Assembly (NCBI GenBank): GCA_003550325.1
Contig: QKWP01000263.1
Span: forward strand, 211,172-275,171
DNA length: 64,000 nt
Source of the DNA: Gigaspora rosea
Lineage: Eukaryota; Glomeromycota; Glomeromycetes; Diversisporales; Gigasporaceae
Direction: 5' to 3'
Positions 11,067 through 23,600 of the stretch are shown here, in pieces. The notes under the pieces are model-generated. The model searched no databases. It was not told the origin of the DNA and was given only the letters and a program-made list of their open reading frames with translations. The stretch's first letter is position 1. The number at the start of each line of letters is the position of its first letter. A program made the position numbers and the translations under genes.

Positions 11067-12584
11067 TTAGTATATTAGTTGAAAATAAATACCTTTAATC
11101 CCCTTTGAAATTAATTTTGTATTAATACTTTTGCTAGTGTACATTTCATCAGGATGCTTTGATATTGGTAATTGTTTAATAACTTTATCAGCATTTAAGA
11201 ATTGGTTTGCAATTTCATTATTAGCTATCTTCTCAAGCAAATTTTTAATTTCATTATCATTTGAACTATCTAACTTCGCGCACCAATCTTTAATTTCAAT
11301 ATCATTTGAATACTTAAGCCAATCACTAATTTTATCATTATTTAAACTAGCTATCTTTGAAAGACAATCACTAATTCTATTATTGTTTGAACTAGTTATC
11401 TTCTTAAGCCAATCTTTAAATTCAGTATCTTTTGAGCTAGCTATTTTCTCAAACCCGTCTTTAATTCCATTTGATATAGCCATTTTAAAAAGCCAATCTT
11501 TTATTGTTTCACAAATATCAATTGCATTAGGCCGTTTTTGTGGATCAGAGTTCATGCATTCTTTAGCTAATTTAATATAGCATTTAGGTGTTCCAGCTGC
11601 AATCTCTGGTCGCAATCCTTTGCAAATCTCTTTTCCAAGTTTAGTCTCACTAAATTCGAGTCCATCAAAAGGTCTTTGTCCAGTTGACATCTCTGACATA
11701 ATAACTCCAAAACCATAAATATCAGCAGCTTTTGTAAACTTTTGACCTAATAAGACTTCTGGAGCAACATAAGGCAAAACTCCAAAAATTTCATCTTCTG
11801 AATCATTTTTATCATTCTTTTTTGACAATCCTAAATCTGCAATATAAGATTGTTGATCTAGTAAAATATTGCCACTATGAAAATCAGCATGAATGTATGC
11901 ACATTTGTGAATACTATCTAACTTATCTGAAATCTCTTCAAGCATTTGCAATTTAATTTTCCACGTAAGTGTGTTAAAATTATTGCTTAAATATTTATTA
12001 AGACTCCCATCATTAGCGTATTGAAATACTATTAAGTATTCATTTGTCTGTGAATTTTGAGTTATTCCATATATTGCGAGTTGTTCAAAGTTTAATGAGC
12101 ATTCCATAAGACTTTTAAACTTAAGGTTTATACAACAAATTAGTTCAGACAACTAACTATTAGATAAATTATTAAAACAATAAATTAACTTACTTCTTTT
12201 AAAAAATCATTATTGTTTTCCATAGAACTAGGCAACGTTTTGAGTGCAACGGTGCTGGATGGTTCACGCGCTCTTTTGTAGATATAGCTATTACCGATTT
12301 TGATTTCTTCAACTTTTCGTATGCCATCCAACCAGGTTGCTGAATATACAGAGCCAAATCCTCCTTTACCGACTGCTTTAATATCTGATAATCTATCAAA
12401 TGGAATCCATTCAATCATATTTTCGTATTTCCAGGCTCTAAGTCGGAATATTTTCATGCAATCTTCAATAATCTTATTTCTAATTGTCCACCTTGTTGCT
12501 ATGTCAGGATCGCATGATAAACACCATGCGGGTTGAGTGTTATCTTCATTACAATGTTCACATTTTCCATATTTAGAATTTCTA
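11067..12584 (-). CDS. TKL-type protein kinase, two exons
   Basis: This is a Ser/Thr-Tyr kinase of the type hugely expanded in Rhizophagus-like fungi. Exon 1 (12584-12194) encodes a Cys-rich lead-in (C-x2-C, WCLSC), then IEWIPFDRLSDI, the GKGGFGSVY glycine loop and the lysine motif VALKTLP. A 41-bp intron (12193-12153, GTAAGT to TTAG) separates exon 2 (12152-11067), which starts in phase at LSELICC. Exon 2 carries HADFHSGNIL (catalytic loop, Ala in place of Arg of HRD), ADLGLS (DLG for DFG), the APE motif and DIYGFGVIMSEM. The tail has four or five ~22-residue repeats of the form KIASSN-x-EIKDWL. No in-frame ATG is seen before the Cys-rich part, and an AG at ~12585 suggests an unseen first exon. 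It is probably a cytosolic signalling kinase; its substrate is unknown. Confidence 0.85.
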
Positions 12585-12639
12585 TATAATATATAATTGA
12601 TTTATTTTCATCTGCGGTTTTAAACTTCATATCGAATGT

Positions 12640-15130
12640 AAATTATTTTTATATTTACCGGCTAAATGCGAATGAAATGAATTGTAAGTAATGGTAAATA
12701 AGTATTTATGATCTTGTTTTGTGAACTTGTTTTGCTGTTATTATGTAGTAAAAATTATTAAATGTTCTTTATACTCACCGGCTAAATTAATGCGAATGAA
12801 ATGAATTGTAAGTAATGGTAAATAAGTATTCATGATCTTGTTTTGTGAACTTGTTTTGCTGTTTTTACGTAGCACAATTATCAAATGTTCGTTATACTCA
12901 CATGCTGAATGAAATGATTAATGCGAATGAAATGATACGTAATGGTAAATAAGTATTTATGATCTTGTTTGTGAATTTATTTTGCTGTTTTTATGTAGTA
13001 AAATTATTCAATGTTCTTTATACTCACCCACTAAATTAATGCGAATAAATGAATTGTACGTAATGATAAATAAGTATGATCTTGTTTTGTGAACTTGTTT
13101 TGATGCTTTTATGCAATAAATGTTCTTTATACTTACTCGCTGAATGAAATGATTAATACGAATGAAATGAATTGTACGCAATAGTAAATAAGTATTTATG
13201 AACTTGTTTTGTGAACGTGTTTTGCTGTATTTATGTAGCAAAATTATTAAAAGTTCTCTATACTCACACACTAAATTAATGCGAATGAAATGGATTGTAC
13301 GCAATGGTAAATAAGCATTTATGATCTTGTTTTGTGAAACTTGTTTTGCTGTTTTATGTAGTAAAATTATTAAAAATTGTTTATACTCACAGCCTAAATC
13401 AATGCGAATAAAATGAATTGTACGTAATGGTAAATAAGTATTTATGTTCTTGTTTTGTAAACTTGTTTTGCTGTTTTTATGTAGTAAATTATTAAATGTT
13501 CTTTATACTTACTCCCTGAATGAAATACCGGTATTAATATAAAATGAATTGTACGTAATGGAAAAAAGTATTTATGGTCTTGTTTTGTGAATTTGTTTTG
13601 TGTTTTTATGTAGTAAAATTATTAAATATTCTTTATACTCACCGACTAAATTAATGCGAATGAAATGAATTGTACATAATGTTAAATAAGTATTTATGAT
13701 CTTGTTTTGTGAGCTTGTTTTGCTATTATTATGTAGTAAAATTATTAAATGTTCTTTATACTCACAGACTAAATTAATGCGAATGAAATTAATTGTACGT
13801 AATGATAAATAAGTATTTATGATCTTGTTTTATGAACTTGTTTTGCTGTTTCTATGTAGTAAAATTATTAAATGTTCTTCATACTCACGCGCTGAGTGAA
13901 ATAATCAATGCGAATGAAATGAATTGTACATAATGGTAAATAAGTAGTATTTATGATCTTGTTTTGTGGCTGTTTTTATGTAGTAAAATATTAAAGGTCT
14001 TTATACTCACTCCCTGAATGAAATGATTAATGCGAATGAAATGAATTATACGTAATAGTGAATAAGAATTTATGATTGATCTTATTTTGTGAACTTGTTT
14101 TGCTGTTTTTATGTAGTAAAATTATTAAATGTACTTTATACTCACTCCCTGAATGAAATGATTGATGAAATGAAATGAATTGTACATAATGGTAAATAAG
14201 TATTTATGATCTTGCTTTGTGAACTTGTTTTGCTCTTTATGTAGTAAAATTATTAAATGTCCTTTATACTCACTCACTGAATGAAATGATTAATGCGAAT
14301 GATGAATTATAGATAATGATAAATAAGTATTTATAATCTTGTTTTGCGAACTTGTTTGTGTTTTTACGTAGTAAAATTATTAAATGTCTTTATACTAACC
14401 GACTAAATCAATGTGAATGAAATGATTTGTACGTAATGGAAATAAGTATTGTTTTGCTGTTTTTATGTAGTAAAATTATTAAATGTTCTTTATACTCACT
14501 GCCTAAATGGAATGATTAATGCGGATGAAATGAATCGTACGTAATGGTAAATAAGTGTTTATGATCTTGTTTTGTGAACTTGGTTTACGTAGTAAAATTA
14601 TTAAATGTTCGTTATACTCACCGACTAAATCAATGTAATGGTAAATAAGTATTTATGATCTTGTTTTGTGAACTTGTTTGCTGTTTTATATAGTAAAATT
14701 ATTAAATGTTCTTTATACTCACCCCCTGAATGAAATGATTAATGCGAATGAATTGTAAGTAATGGTAAAGAAGTATTTATGATCTTCTTTGTGAACTTGT
14801 TTTGCTGTTTTTATTAAATTTTCTTTATACTCACTCTCTGAACGAAATGATTAATGCGAATGAAATGATTTGTATGTAATGGTAAATAAGTATTTATAAT
14901 CTTGTTTGTGAACTTGTTTTGCTGTTTTTATGTAGTAAAATTATTAAATGTTCTTTATACTCACACACTGAATGAAATAATTAATGCGAATAAAATGATT
15001 TGTACGAAATGGTAAATAAAATTTATATTTTGGTTTGTGAACTTGTTTTGCTGTTTTTATATATTAAATTATTAAATATTCTTTATACTTACGGGCTAAA
15101 ATAACACAAACAATAAATACGTATTTATGA
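12640..15130. repeat. Minisatellite, ~20 units of about 122 bp
   Basis: Each unit contains ATGCGAATGAAATGAATTG, GTAATGGTAAATAAGTATTT, ATGATCTTGTTTTGTGAACTTG, TTTTGCTG, TATGTAGTAAAATTATTAAATG and TTCTTTATACTCAC. The last motif recurs about every 105-130 bases. Units differ by small indels and by the presence of a GAATGAAATGATTA insert. The array fills the space between the Sel1 gene and the kinase gene. Open frames inside it are by-products. Confidence 0.9.
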
Positions 15131-15249
15131 GCTTAAATTGCCATTAAATAAATGCTCTTTATGCTTACTCCCTAATGATAAAAATTGTGTAAGAAATCTT
15201 ACTTTAAATAAACCACAAACATTATAATAAACCATAAAAATTAGCTAGC

Positions 15250-15612
15250 TCACTTTTTAATCCATTCCAGAAATTTATTGATATTTTTTTCAACGCCAAT
15301 TCCATAATAATAACAAATGGCAGTTTTCCGAATTCCCATTAAATTATCTGCCTCGGCAGACTTCAGATAATATGTAAACGCTTTATGCTTATCGATTTCG
15401 ACTCCGATTCCTAAATTATAACAATAACCAACTTGGTACATTCCGTTTGAATGATTCATGTCTGCCGATTTTTGGTAATACGTGAATGCCTTGTTTTCAT
15501 CCTTTTCAACTCCTATTCCATATTCGTAACCATAACCGAGCAAATAATTTCTGTTTGAATCGTTCGTATCTGCAAATTTTTGACAGTTGTCGAAATTCAG
15601 TTGATTTGCCAT
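15250..15612 (-). CDS. Small Sel1-like repeat protein (120 aa)
   Basis: The protein is made almost wholly of Sel1-like (SLR) repeats: LGYGYEYGIGVEKDENKAF, QVGYCYNLGIGVEIDKHKAF and a last shorter one with YYYGIGVEKNINKF. SLR units form paired helices that bind other proteins, and in these fungi they are often fused to kinases. Here the gene stands alone, in the same orientation as the kinase 2.7 kb downstream and separated from it by the minisatellite. It is shorter than typical SLR proteins, so it may be a fragment that kept an ATG, or have unseen exons. Intracellular adaptor function is inferred from the family only. Confidence 0.75.
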   Translation of the reverse strand: MANQLNFDNCQKFADTNDSNRNYLLGYGYEYGIGVEKDENKAFTYYQKSADMNHSNGMYQVGYCYNLGIGVEIDKHKAFTYYLKSAEADNLMGIRKTAICYYYGIGVEKNINKFLEWIKK

Positions 15613-15734
15613 TTAGATTTGTAAAAAAAAAAAAAATAAAAAATAAAAAACAAAATAAAGAGAATGGTTGGATATCACGATTTACGGATACTTTTTTTAT
15701 TTATTTACTTTGGTTATACAATATATACTAAATT

Positions 15735-17095
15735 ATACCGGCCGGTGTTACGCCCGAAATTGGGAGGGCAGTGTTTGTTTGTTGCAAACTAACTTTGGAC
15801 GTAGCACAAGTTAGGCGGAATGAATGTTTCTTCTACGGTACTACTTCATTATCATCCCACTTTATTAACCAATGGACTATATTTATACCTTCCCACTCTG
15901 CACCAGCATAGCAGGCTTTATGGTCGGCTGATTTTTGAAGATCATCTTATCATAAGAAAGTCTTATTAAAGTAACGATTTTCTGTCACAAGATTGAATTC
16001 GGAGCCACGAATACGAATTCCGAAAAAAGTGAGACAAAAAAAAAAATCGCTTTCCTTTATAAGTTGTTAAAGTAATTCGGTAATCCACAAGGTAATTCAG
16101 AAGTTAGGCAAATAATCGTAAATATAAATTTGCAATCTATTAAACTGACAATTACATCGCTAATCTATTTTATCATTATTTATTATCCTAAAGACAGACA
16201 CGTACTGCAAGTAAAATGGCTGAATAGCTGATAAAGTAGTAATATGAAGCAATAAAGCATGAGCTTGTGAACTTTATTGAGATTAAAACGTAGTGCCAGT
16301 CTAAAAATTACAGTTAGACATTTCTAAATGCCTGCTATAGGGACCAAACTTTTAAAAATAGGCATTTAGAGAATAATAGTAACAATATTGAATTCTAGAA
16401 TTACAAAACTTCGACTCGATATAGTGAAGTATTATATATATAGTATTTTCTCGATATAAGCTATAGTGAAAAATTGTTTCTTAGCCCGGAGACTTTAAGT
16501 TATATTTAATTTTTTTGTTTTTTTTATATTTAATTATTTTTTCGCATTTAGTTTTTTCATATCTAATTAATTTTTTTTCATATTTAAATTAATTTGTTTC
16601 ATATCACGATGTCTCTTTAACTATAGTAAGCTATTTACCAATAAAAATTACTTTATGTGACAAATGACCTAAATGATCGATGACCTCAGATGACTAGTCA
16701 TTATTTATAGCTCAGGGTATTTATCATCGCTGACTCCAACCGTTACAGGGGCATAGTGGGATCTCATTCTGATTGGCTGATGCAACTCGCTGCTTTTGAT
16801 CTATACTATCAATACATCAATACTGCCTATATTATATTATTCAAGAAATTAGACCCATAAACAGCAACACCAAAAAAACAATTATCTGTGAATAGCAATG
16901 CTAAAGAACCAATTTATAAAATAGTAACAAAGATAATTACTAACATCAGAATACTAATGCCACAATTAATCAAAATGACTGTGCTAACAATACTAACAAA
17001 AGGAAAGTACTAAGAAACAAAAATGCCAAAATTCAAGAGAAAGCTACACTATAAAAAAAAAATCAGAAAACTGATTAATAATATATATAGTGTGA
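15735..17095. other. Intergenic DNA, no gene seen
   Basis: A TGTTACGCCC start at ~15747 resembles the beginning of an LTR, but no matching end or duplication was found. AGGCATTTA near 16362 mirrors TAAATGCCT near 16326. I see no coding region. Confidence 0.4.
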
Positions 17096-17097
17096 CC

Positions 17098-17700
17098 TGC
17101 AGGTTGATAGCATAAGTGGCTACACTCCCAGGTCACCAATCATTAGGTCACTGGTTCAAGCCTACTGAAGGACAAGAAAAACTATATGAGGTCATGAGAT
17201 GGACAAGCTAAACCAGGGTGCTAGGACTGCAGTTGAAAAATCTAACCACATTTGTATTGTGTGCATGTGCTCAATAAGGCATTCTGGTAAAAATCTGGTT
17301 GATAAACTTGAATACCTTCAGTGGAAATCCAGTTAAAAATTGAATACCTTTGGCAAAATTCCAGTTGAATTAGAATACCTCTGGTGCAATTCTGGTCAAA
17401 ATAACTTGGTCAGTTTTGGTAAAATCCTCAGATAATAAATAGGTCATTTAATTAAATCTAGGTGAAAAATTTGACAGGCCTGGTCAAAGCCTCTGGTAAT
17501 AAATAGGTCAGCCAGTTAAATCTGGTTGTGCACAATAATAATTAAAAATTACTATAAAAAGTAATAATGTACATAGACCCAGACATGCAGAGGACCTGAT
17601 ATTTAAGGAAGGCCTCAGTAATTTAATGATTTAATAGAAGTGATACCACCTGTATCCTGTCAGCGATTAGGCTGACAGGTTAAAAAAAATATATATGTAC
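17098..17700 (+). mobile_element. tRNA-derived SINE
   Basis: The head contains an A-box TAGCATAAGTGG (17108-17119) and a B-box GGTTCAAGCC (17153-17162), with tRNA-like spacing. The body has repeated CTGGT-AAA-TC words. The 3' part ends with an 8-bp stem hairpin (CCTGTCAG and CTGACAGG around 17655-17680) followed by A-rich tails. Transcription by RNA polymerase III is inferred. It is unrelated in sequence to the ~1 kb retroposons at 0.9-4.8 kb. Confidence 0.7.
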
Positions 17701-18459
17701 AGTACAAAAAAAAAACATATATACAGTACTTATCTTGACCCTAGTTAGGTATAGTAATTTTTTGAATGTAATTTATAATAGCAATATGTTAGGGCACTGC
17801 CAAAAATCAGCTGAGTCAATTTTGGCCAAAATTTTGACGCTTTATTTTAGTCAGGTCTTCATATTAAATTTTAACTTTTTCAGATCCCTCTAAAAAATTA
17901 GCTAATTTCTGGCCCTCACCTTATCTAATTTGCCTATGAATCAATTGCTAGGCAACTTATTTATAACTTAATTGATAGTCCATGAATAAATGAAAATGCT
18001 AATAATAAACTCTTATAACAACATATATATATATAATAATTCAAAAATCATCCTTTTCTACAATATAAAGTTCATCCAGACTCTATTACGGTGAAAAGAA
18101 GATCTGACAAGGATAAATAGGGCTAATAATCAAAGAAATGGAAAATTACTTGTGAAACTTGTAGAGAAAAATTTTGGGGAATTGCCATTGACCCTGTACT
18201 GCAGATCACTGTCAAAACAAATAAGGGTAAACAAAGACGCGTGGCCAAATACAGAATAAACAAATAAACAACAAGTTAAGATCAGCCAAAAAAGGATTAG
18301 AATGTGTAGATATAAACAAATACATACAAACACAAAACACCCTTCTAGAAGCAATAGAATCAATAATAAGAAGCAAGAATTTAGCCTAAAATAGAATACC
18401 TGTTAGATACAGCCAAACATACACATGACTATTCAAGCACTAGATTAGATATAAAGTAG

Positions 18460-19160
18460 ATAATCATAGAACAACATCTGGAGCATTTTAAGAACTTATT
18501 CAAGAAGGCGGATATAGAGATCTCGGATGAACTAAAGAATGTGCAGCCTTTTGTTTCACAAAATGATAAAGAGGCAGCGAACTTTCTGGGAATTGCTTAC
18601 CCGGAACCTGTTTTTATCGTAAGAACAGCAACAGAAATATACAAGTGGGAACAGTGCCAGATTTCAGTAGTAGAAGAGGAACCTAAACAACCAGCTTTAC
18701 TCTCGGAGTTTATAAAGCCAAAGTTAGGAGAAAGCTTTAGTAAAAAATTAGCACTCACAATCTCAGAAACAGGCACACTAGATTATAGGAATTGTGAGCT
18801 AGAGGATATAATTAAATTGTTTATCGAAACTTACAAACAAGAAAATACTTTTGTCACTCCGGTCAAGTCAGAAGAGGGAAAAACAAGCATCTCAGAAGAA
18901 GGATCTTTAATTAAAATAAAGGAAAAAGGGAAGAAAATAGATAAGAAACTGTGAATAATGAAGTAAAGAATAAACAGTTGGTTAGCTTCGAACAAGATGC
19001 AGATTTACGTATACTTCAGAAAGAGTTTCTTGTGACGAAGGAATCTAAAGTGATTAAGGGAAAAAAGGCATTGCAAGAAATTCCTAGTAGTAAAATAGAA
19101 ACTAATTGTAAGCAAACCAGCATAGTAGATGAGATCTATCCGAAAAGAAATGAACACTGA
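18460..19160 (+). pseudogene. LINE ORF1, N-terminal part, broken
   Basis: An open frame from 18460 to 18954 encodes a charged, lysine-rich product. It continues in another frame from 18951 to 19160, ending NEH. No clear domain is seen in this part; it precedes the RRM-like region in the next frame. The frame overlap at 18951-18954 and the change at 19160-19179 suggest frameshifts rather than separate genes. The open frame has no convincing ATG at 18541. Confidence 0.5.
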
Positions 19161-19178
19161 GATGTTGGGAAATTTACT

Positions 19179-20003
19179 TTGTGGGACTTGCCAAATAGGA
19201 TAAGCAATAGACATGTAACCACAATAGTTAAGAATATTGGTAAAGTTCGGGAAGTTCAGACCAAACATGGAAGAAACAACAAAACCAGAGCTGAGCTTAC
19301 TATTGAGATGGATGAAAGAAAGTATGAGGAGATAGTTAAAAATTTATGGTCCCTCTCATTAATTAATGGAAGTTTAGCAAGATTCACACCAGATACAAGC
19401 GATAATTCAATATTAGAAGAAAGAAGAACACACCATACTAGGCTAAAAGATGTTCCAAAGAATGCAAAAGAGGTTTTGTTGCTAAGACAAGTTCGCCGCT
19501 TTGGTGCAAAAATAGTTCATATCTTCAATAATAGAAATGGTAATAGAAAAGGAGTTGCAGTTGTAGAATTTATAAATAGGCAAGAAATAGAGATAGCAGT
19601 TTTATCTAAAGCTTCTTACTTTAATACTAAGCTTCAATGGGAGCTGGAGCCCATGTATGAAACTACCCAAAGGACGGTTGAAATTACAAACAAAAATTTT
19701 CAAAAAGATGCATCAAATAGAAGCAAACAAGAATTTTCGAAAGAGATAGAGGTTGTAATGACGAAAGCAAGAACTGAAGCAATTGAAGCATCTAAAGAAA
19801 ATCCCTATACAAAAAGAAAATTAACAAGTACCGCGCTAGAAGGAAAGACCCATGAACTCGAGATGGATGAAATTAAGAAGCTTTTGTTGAACATTACTAG
19901 CAGACTTGATAACATTAGAGGTTGTACCCGAAATAAATTTCAAATTCCGGATAACCCACCCGTTTATCAGACTATTACCGGGTCACAAACCGGATTGTTT
20001 TAA
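19179..20003 (+). pseudogene. LINE ORF1, RRM-like RNA-binding part, cut by a MITE
   Basis: Two RRM-like segments are visible. The clearer one runs TRLKDVPKNAKEVLLLRQVR then AKIVHIFNNRNGNRKGVAVV and EF, matching the RNP2 and RNP1 arrangement; the first is around LWDLPNRISNRHVTTIVKNI. LINE ORF1 proteins with RRMs bind their own RNA in the cytoplasm. LINE coding stops at DNI (about 19915), where a MITE begins; the true ORF1 end, a short frame ending SRS, resumes after 20560. The tail of the stated open frame is therefore MITE sequence. There is no ATG at the start of this frame. Confidence 0.65.
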
Positions 20004-20560
20004 AAAATCTGGGTTACCCGGTTGACCTGGTTGACCCGGTTTGTTTGATTGGCTAATGCAAAATTGAGGTAGCTCTTAAGGGTATGTAATTTTTTTAGAG
20101 GTTGCACCCGTTAAAAAATTTAAACTCCGGGTTACTCACCGTTTACAACATTATAAACTGGGTCATCTTAATATTCCAAGTAAACCATTTTTTTGATTGA
20201 TTGATATAAAATTATAAATTCTCTTATATGCATTTTTTTAAAAAACTACGTATAATAATAATGGTAACTGATAAATTTATTAATTTTTATGTCAGGTGCC
20301 CCGAGAATCATGATAATAGCTGTAACATAATCAGTTTATTCTCAAACGGCTAGAGGCCGTCAGAAAATAAACTGGGTTTAAATAATAAAATTTAAAATGA
20401 CCTCACTCCCAACGGACATACGTACTGTACATACGTTTGTACGTCACATTATCATGCTTATGGATAATTAATTCGGGTCACCCGGTTAACGATAGCTATG
20501 ACCCGGTTGACAGGTGTTAACCGGGTTACCCGGGTAACACTTATATGGGTACAAGCTCTA
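19916..20560. mobile_element. MITE inserted in LINE ORF1 (645 bp)
   Basis: The ends are TAGAGGTTGTACCC and its inverse GGGTACAAGCTCTA (13 of 14 match). Flanks GATAACAT and TTTAACAT agree at 6 of 8 positions, suggesting a decayed 8-bp duplication as made by hAT elements. The interior is full of ACCCGG and GGTTACCCGG words. A second copy of the TAGAGGTTGCACCCG end at ~20095 suggests a nested or duplicated end. Confidence 0.65.
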
Positions 20561-20625
20561 TTTAACATTGAAAGGAGTCAGTCTAGTTTGCTATCGCGCT
20601 CCTAACAGGCGCACCAGTTGTATAT

Positions 20626-23600
20626 ATGGCAGTAGATGAACCAGTTGGTTCATCAAGCAGGGTTCCTGGTGCTACTGTAGATAGGGGAAAGTTACTGCAA
20701 AAGAAAATAACTCTAAAAATAGGTTGTCACAATATTAATGGATTAAAAACGAAACAGCAAAAATTTGAAACACTGGGTCAGTGGTTGGATGAAAAAGCAT
20801 TCGATATAATTGCAGTAACTGAAACAAATATGGATAAGAAAGAAGGGTTTTTTGTAGGAAAAAAGTCAAAAACTTCAAATTTTTTTGGTCAGATATATCG
20901 ATAGATAAGAAAAAGGGTCTAGGGGTAGCGATAGGTATTAAACATAATTGGGAGAAGTACCTTGGTGGCATAGACAGAATCAGTGAATTTATGATGGTAG
21001 CAAGGCTTTATTTCAGAAATATGGAGCTAATTATAATTGCAATCTATATTCCCAAAAATAATGGAAGCGAAATGGACAAGGTATTAAATGAGATCACGAA
21101 TATATAAACAAATGGAACATTTGAATGCATATGGTAATTTTAGCTGACTTCAACTGTATAGTAGATTTAGAGTTAGATAAAATATCAGAGAGCAGAGCTG
21201 GTAATCATAAAGTTTCAAAAATACACAAATGGTTAAGCAAAATGATTTTATAGACACTTTTAGATTTCTACACCCGACAGAAAAGGAGGTCACGTGGTCT
21301 AATAGTCAAAGTGGCACAAGAATCGATCAAATATAGGTGTCAGAAAATTTAATAGAAAGTTTGACCATGGCAGAGATTTTAGATATGCAGTTTGTTACAT
21401 GTAGTGACCACAAAGCAACTTCTATAACATTATGGCTCAACTCTCAAATTTTTGGTACAATGGTAGCAATAGAGAAGAACAGAAAACATTACAGAATAAT
21501 TTACTTATATGATCAGGCCACCGTAGAAAATTGGGAGGAGTATAGATCGGTATTGGATAGAAAGCTACAAAGGAGAAGGCTGTGTTTGATAAGTTGTCAT
21601 ATATTAATATTGGTAAAAGTGGGAAAGCGAGTTGCCAAGCACAGTTTATAGACCAGGCTTGGAACATTATCAAACTGGTATTATTGAGGCAGCAAATAGA
21701 AGCATACCAAGGAAAAAGGTGTATAATAACCCTGGGCACAAAAAAGGTTCCAATAGAAGATCTAAGCTTTCTAAATTAATTTTCAAAATAAGCAAGTGGA
21801 TGCGTTTAGTAAAAAAGAACAATTTCAAGATTATGTCAGATGAGGAAAAACTAGACATTAATCTAGATATCGCAAAGCAAAACAAGAAGTTCAATCTTGA
21901 TATGCCATAGCTGCCGATAGGAGATTTGGAAGACTGGAATGATGATATGACGGGATGGTGGCAAATTATTAATAAAAAAAGATCAGATGAAATAGAAAGG
22001 TGGAAAAGGAAAAAAATAGAAGATTGTATAGAGCATAGATGCGAAATAATAGCTAATAATCAAGGAAAGATGCTGAATAGTTTACTAAACTAACCTCACA
22101 GTAAAGTTGTGGTAGATAGACTCTTTAAAGAAGAAGAAGCAACTAGGATGTTAGTAACAAGTCCAAGTAAAGTCCGTGAGGAAACAAAAGTGCATTATGA
22201 AAACCAAATGAGAGCACAGAAGCCATAGAATTTCAATAGAAAGAGTATATGGTCTCAAATTTACAAACCAATGAACTGTATTCAGAGTACTTGGTTTCAA
22301 GATATATTATCAGAAATTACAGAAGAAGAGTGGTACCTGATCCTACAAAGTCTCAAAACCAAAATGGCACCTAGTATCTCGGGTATTACTTATAGCCTGA
22401 TTAAGAATGCTAGTCCTTCTACTCAACACATCTTCCACCAGTTTGCAAATTATTGCATTATTGAAACGACATTTCCTAAAGAGTGGAAATGCGCACAGAT
22501 ATACCCAATCCCAAAGGGTACAAGCTGGAATTATGATTTGGGAAATACTAGGCCAATTGCTCTTTTAGAAACTTTCAGAAAATGCATAACAAAGATTTGA
22601 CAAATAGGCTATTAGCAGTTCTAGTTAAGCACCAAATTTTAAAGAGTTGAAATTTTGCCGGTTTGCCTGGAGGTTCAACCAAACATCCGGTACATATAGT
22701 TAATATAATAGCAGAAGATGCAAAAGAAAAGAATGTAGAACTTTGGCTGGTACTGCAGGATATGAAAAAGGCATTTGATTTAGCCTCGCTCAGTATGTTA
22801 AAGAGAGCGATGGAAAGAATCAAAATACTAGACAAAGCAATAGGGCTAATTTTATCGCTCTTTGAGAATCGTTCATCAAAAATCATAATGGCAACAGGCC
22901 TTACAGAGCTGGTAGAAATGGTGGATGGAATTGAACAGGTGGAGGTTCTCTCCCCATTGCTTTGGCGCATTTTTTATGATCCCTTTTTGGTAAGGGTTCA
23001 AGAGTCAGCTGAGTTGGGTTATTATATTAGTACTTCAGAACCTAGACTAGGACCAAGGGATCATATACAAAAAAAGGAGATTAAAGTAGCCGTGGTAGCT
23101 TACGCAAACGACACTACTTGGTTGGCGCAAACAAGCAGGTTATGGAGAAGACACTGTCAATAGCAAATGAGTTCTTTCAGATCAATGATATTCAAATTAA
23201 TGTCAAAAAGTCAAATTTGATTGTTTTCAATCCAAAAACCAAAGCAGAAGAAAGAAGTATTACTTTGGGTGGTGAATCTATCACTAAGTAGAAGCCGCGT
23301 AATATAACAAGATTGCTAGATATTTGGTTGAACAGCAGATTGAACGAAAGACAAATATTCTCAAAAGCTAAAGGAATAGTGCAACAATTGGTACAAACAT
23401 TGAGATGGAAAAGGCTAACAGCTAGCCAATTGGCATACATCAACAACATGTGCATTATTCCTAAACTATGTTACTTGCTTCAACTCTCAAGAATGTCAAA
23501 AGTATTGATCAACAAAATTCATTAGCCGATTATTAGATTAGCAAAGAATAAACTTGAGCTCCAGATCACAATGCCTAATTATGTAGTAATGTACAAAAAT

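Noticed and set aside
12640..15130. CRISPR array
   Set aside because: Units are ~122 bp with diverged, contiguous repeats and no unique spacers; the context is eukaryotic. It is a minisatellite.
15747..16050. Solo LTR starting TGTTACGCCC
   Set aside because: No CA end with matching flanking duplication was found.
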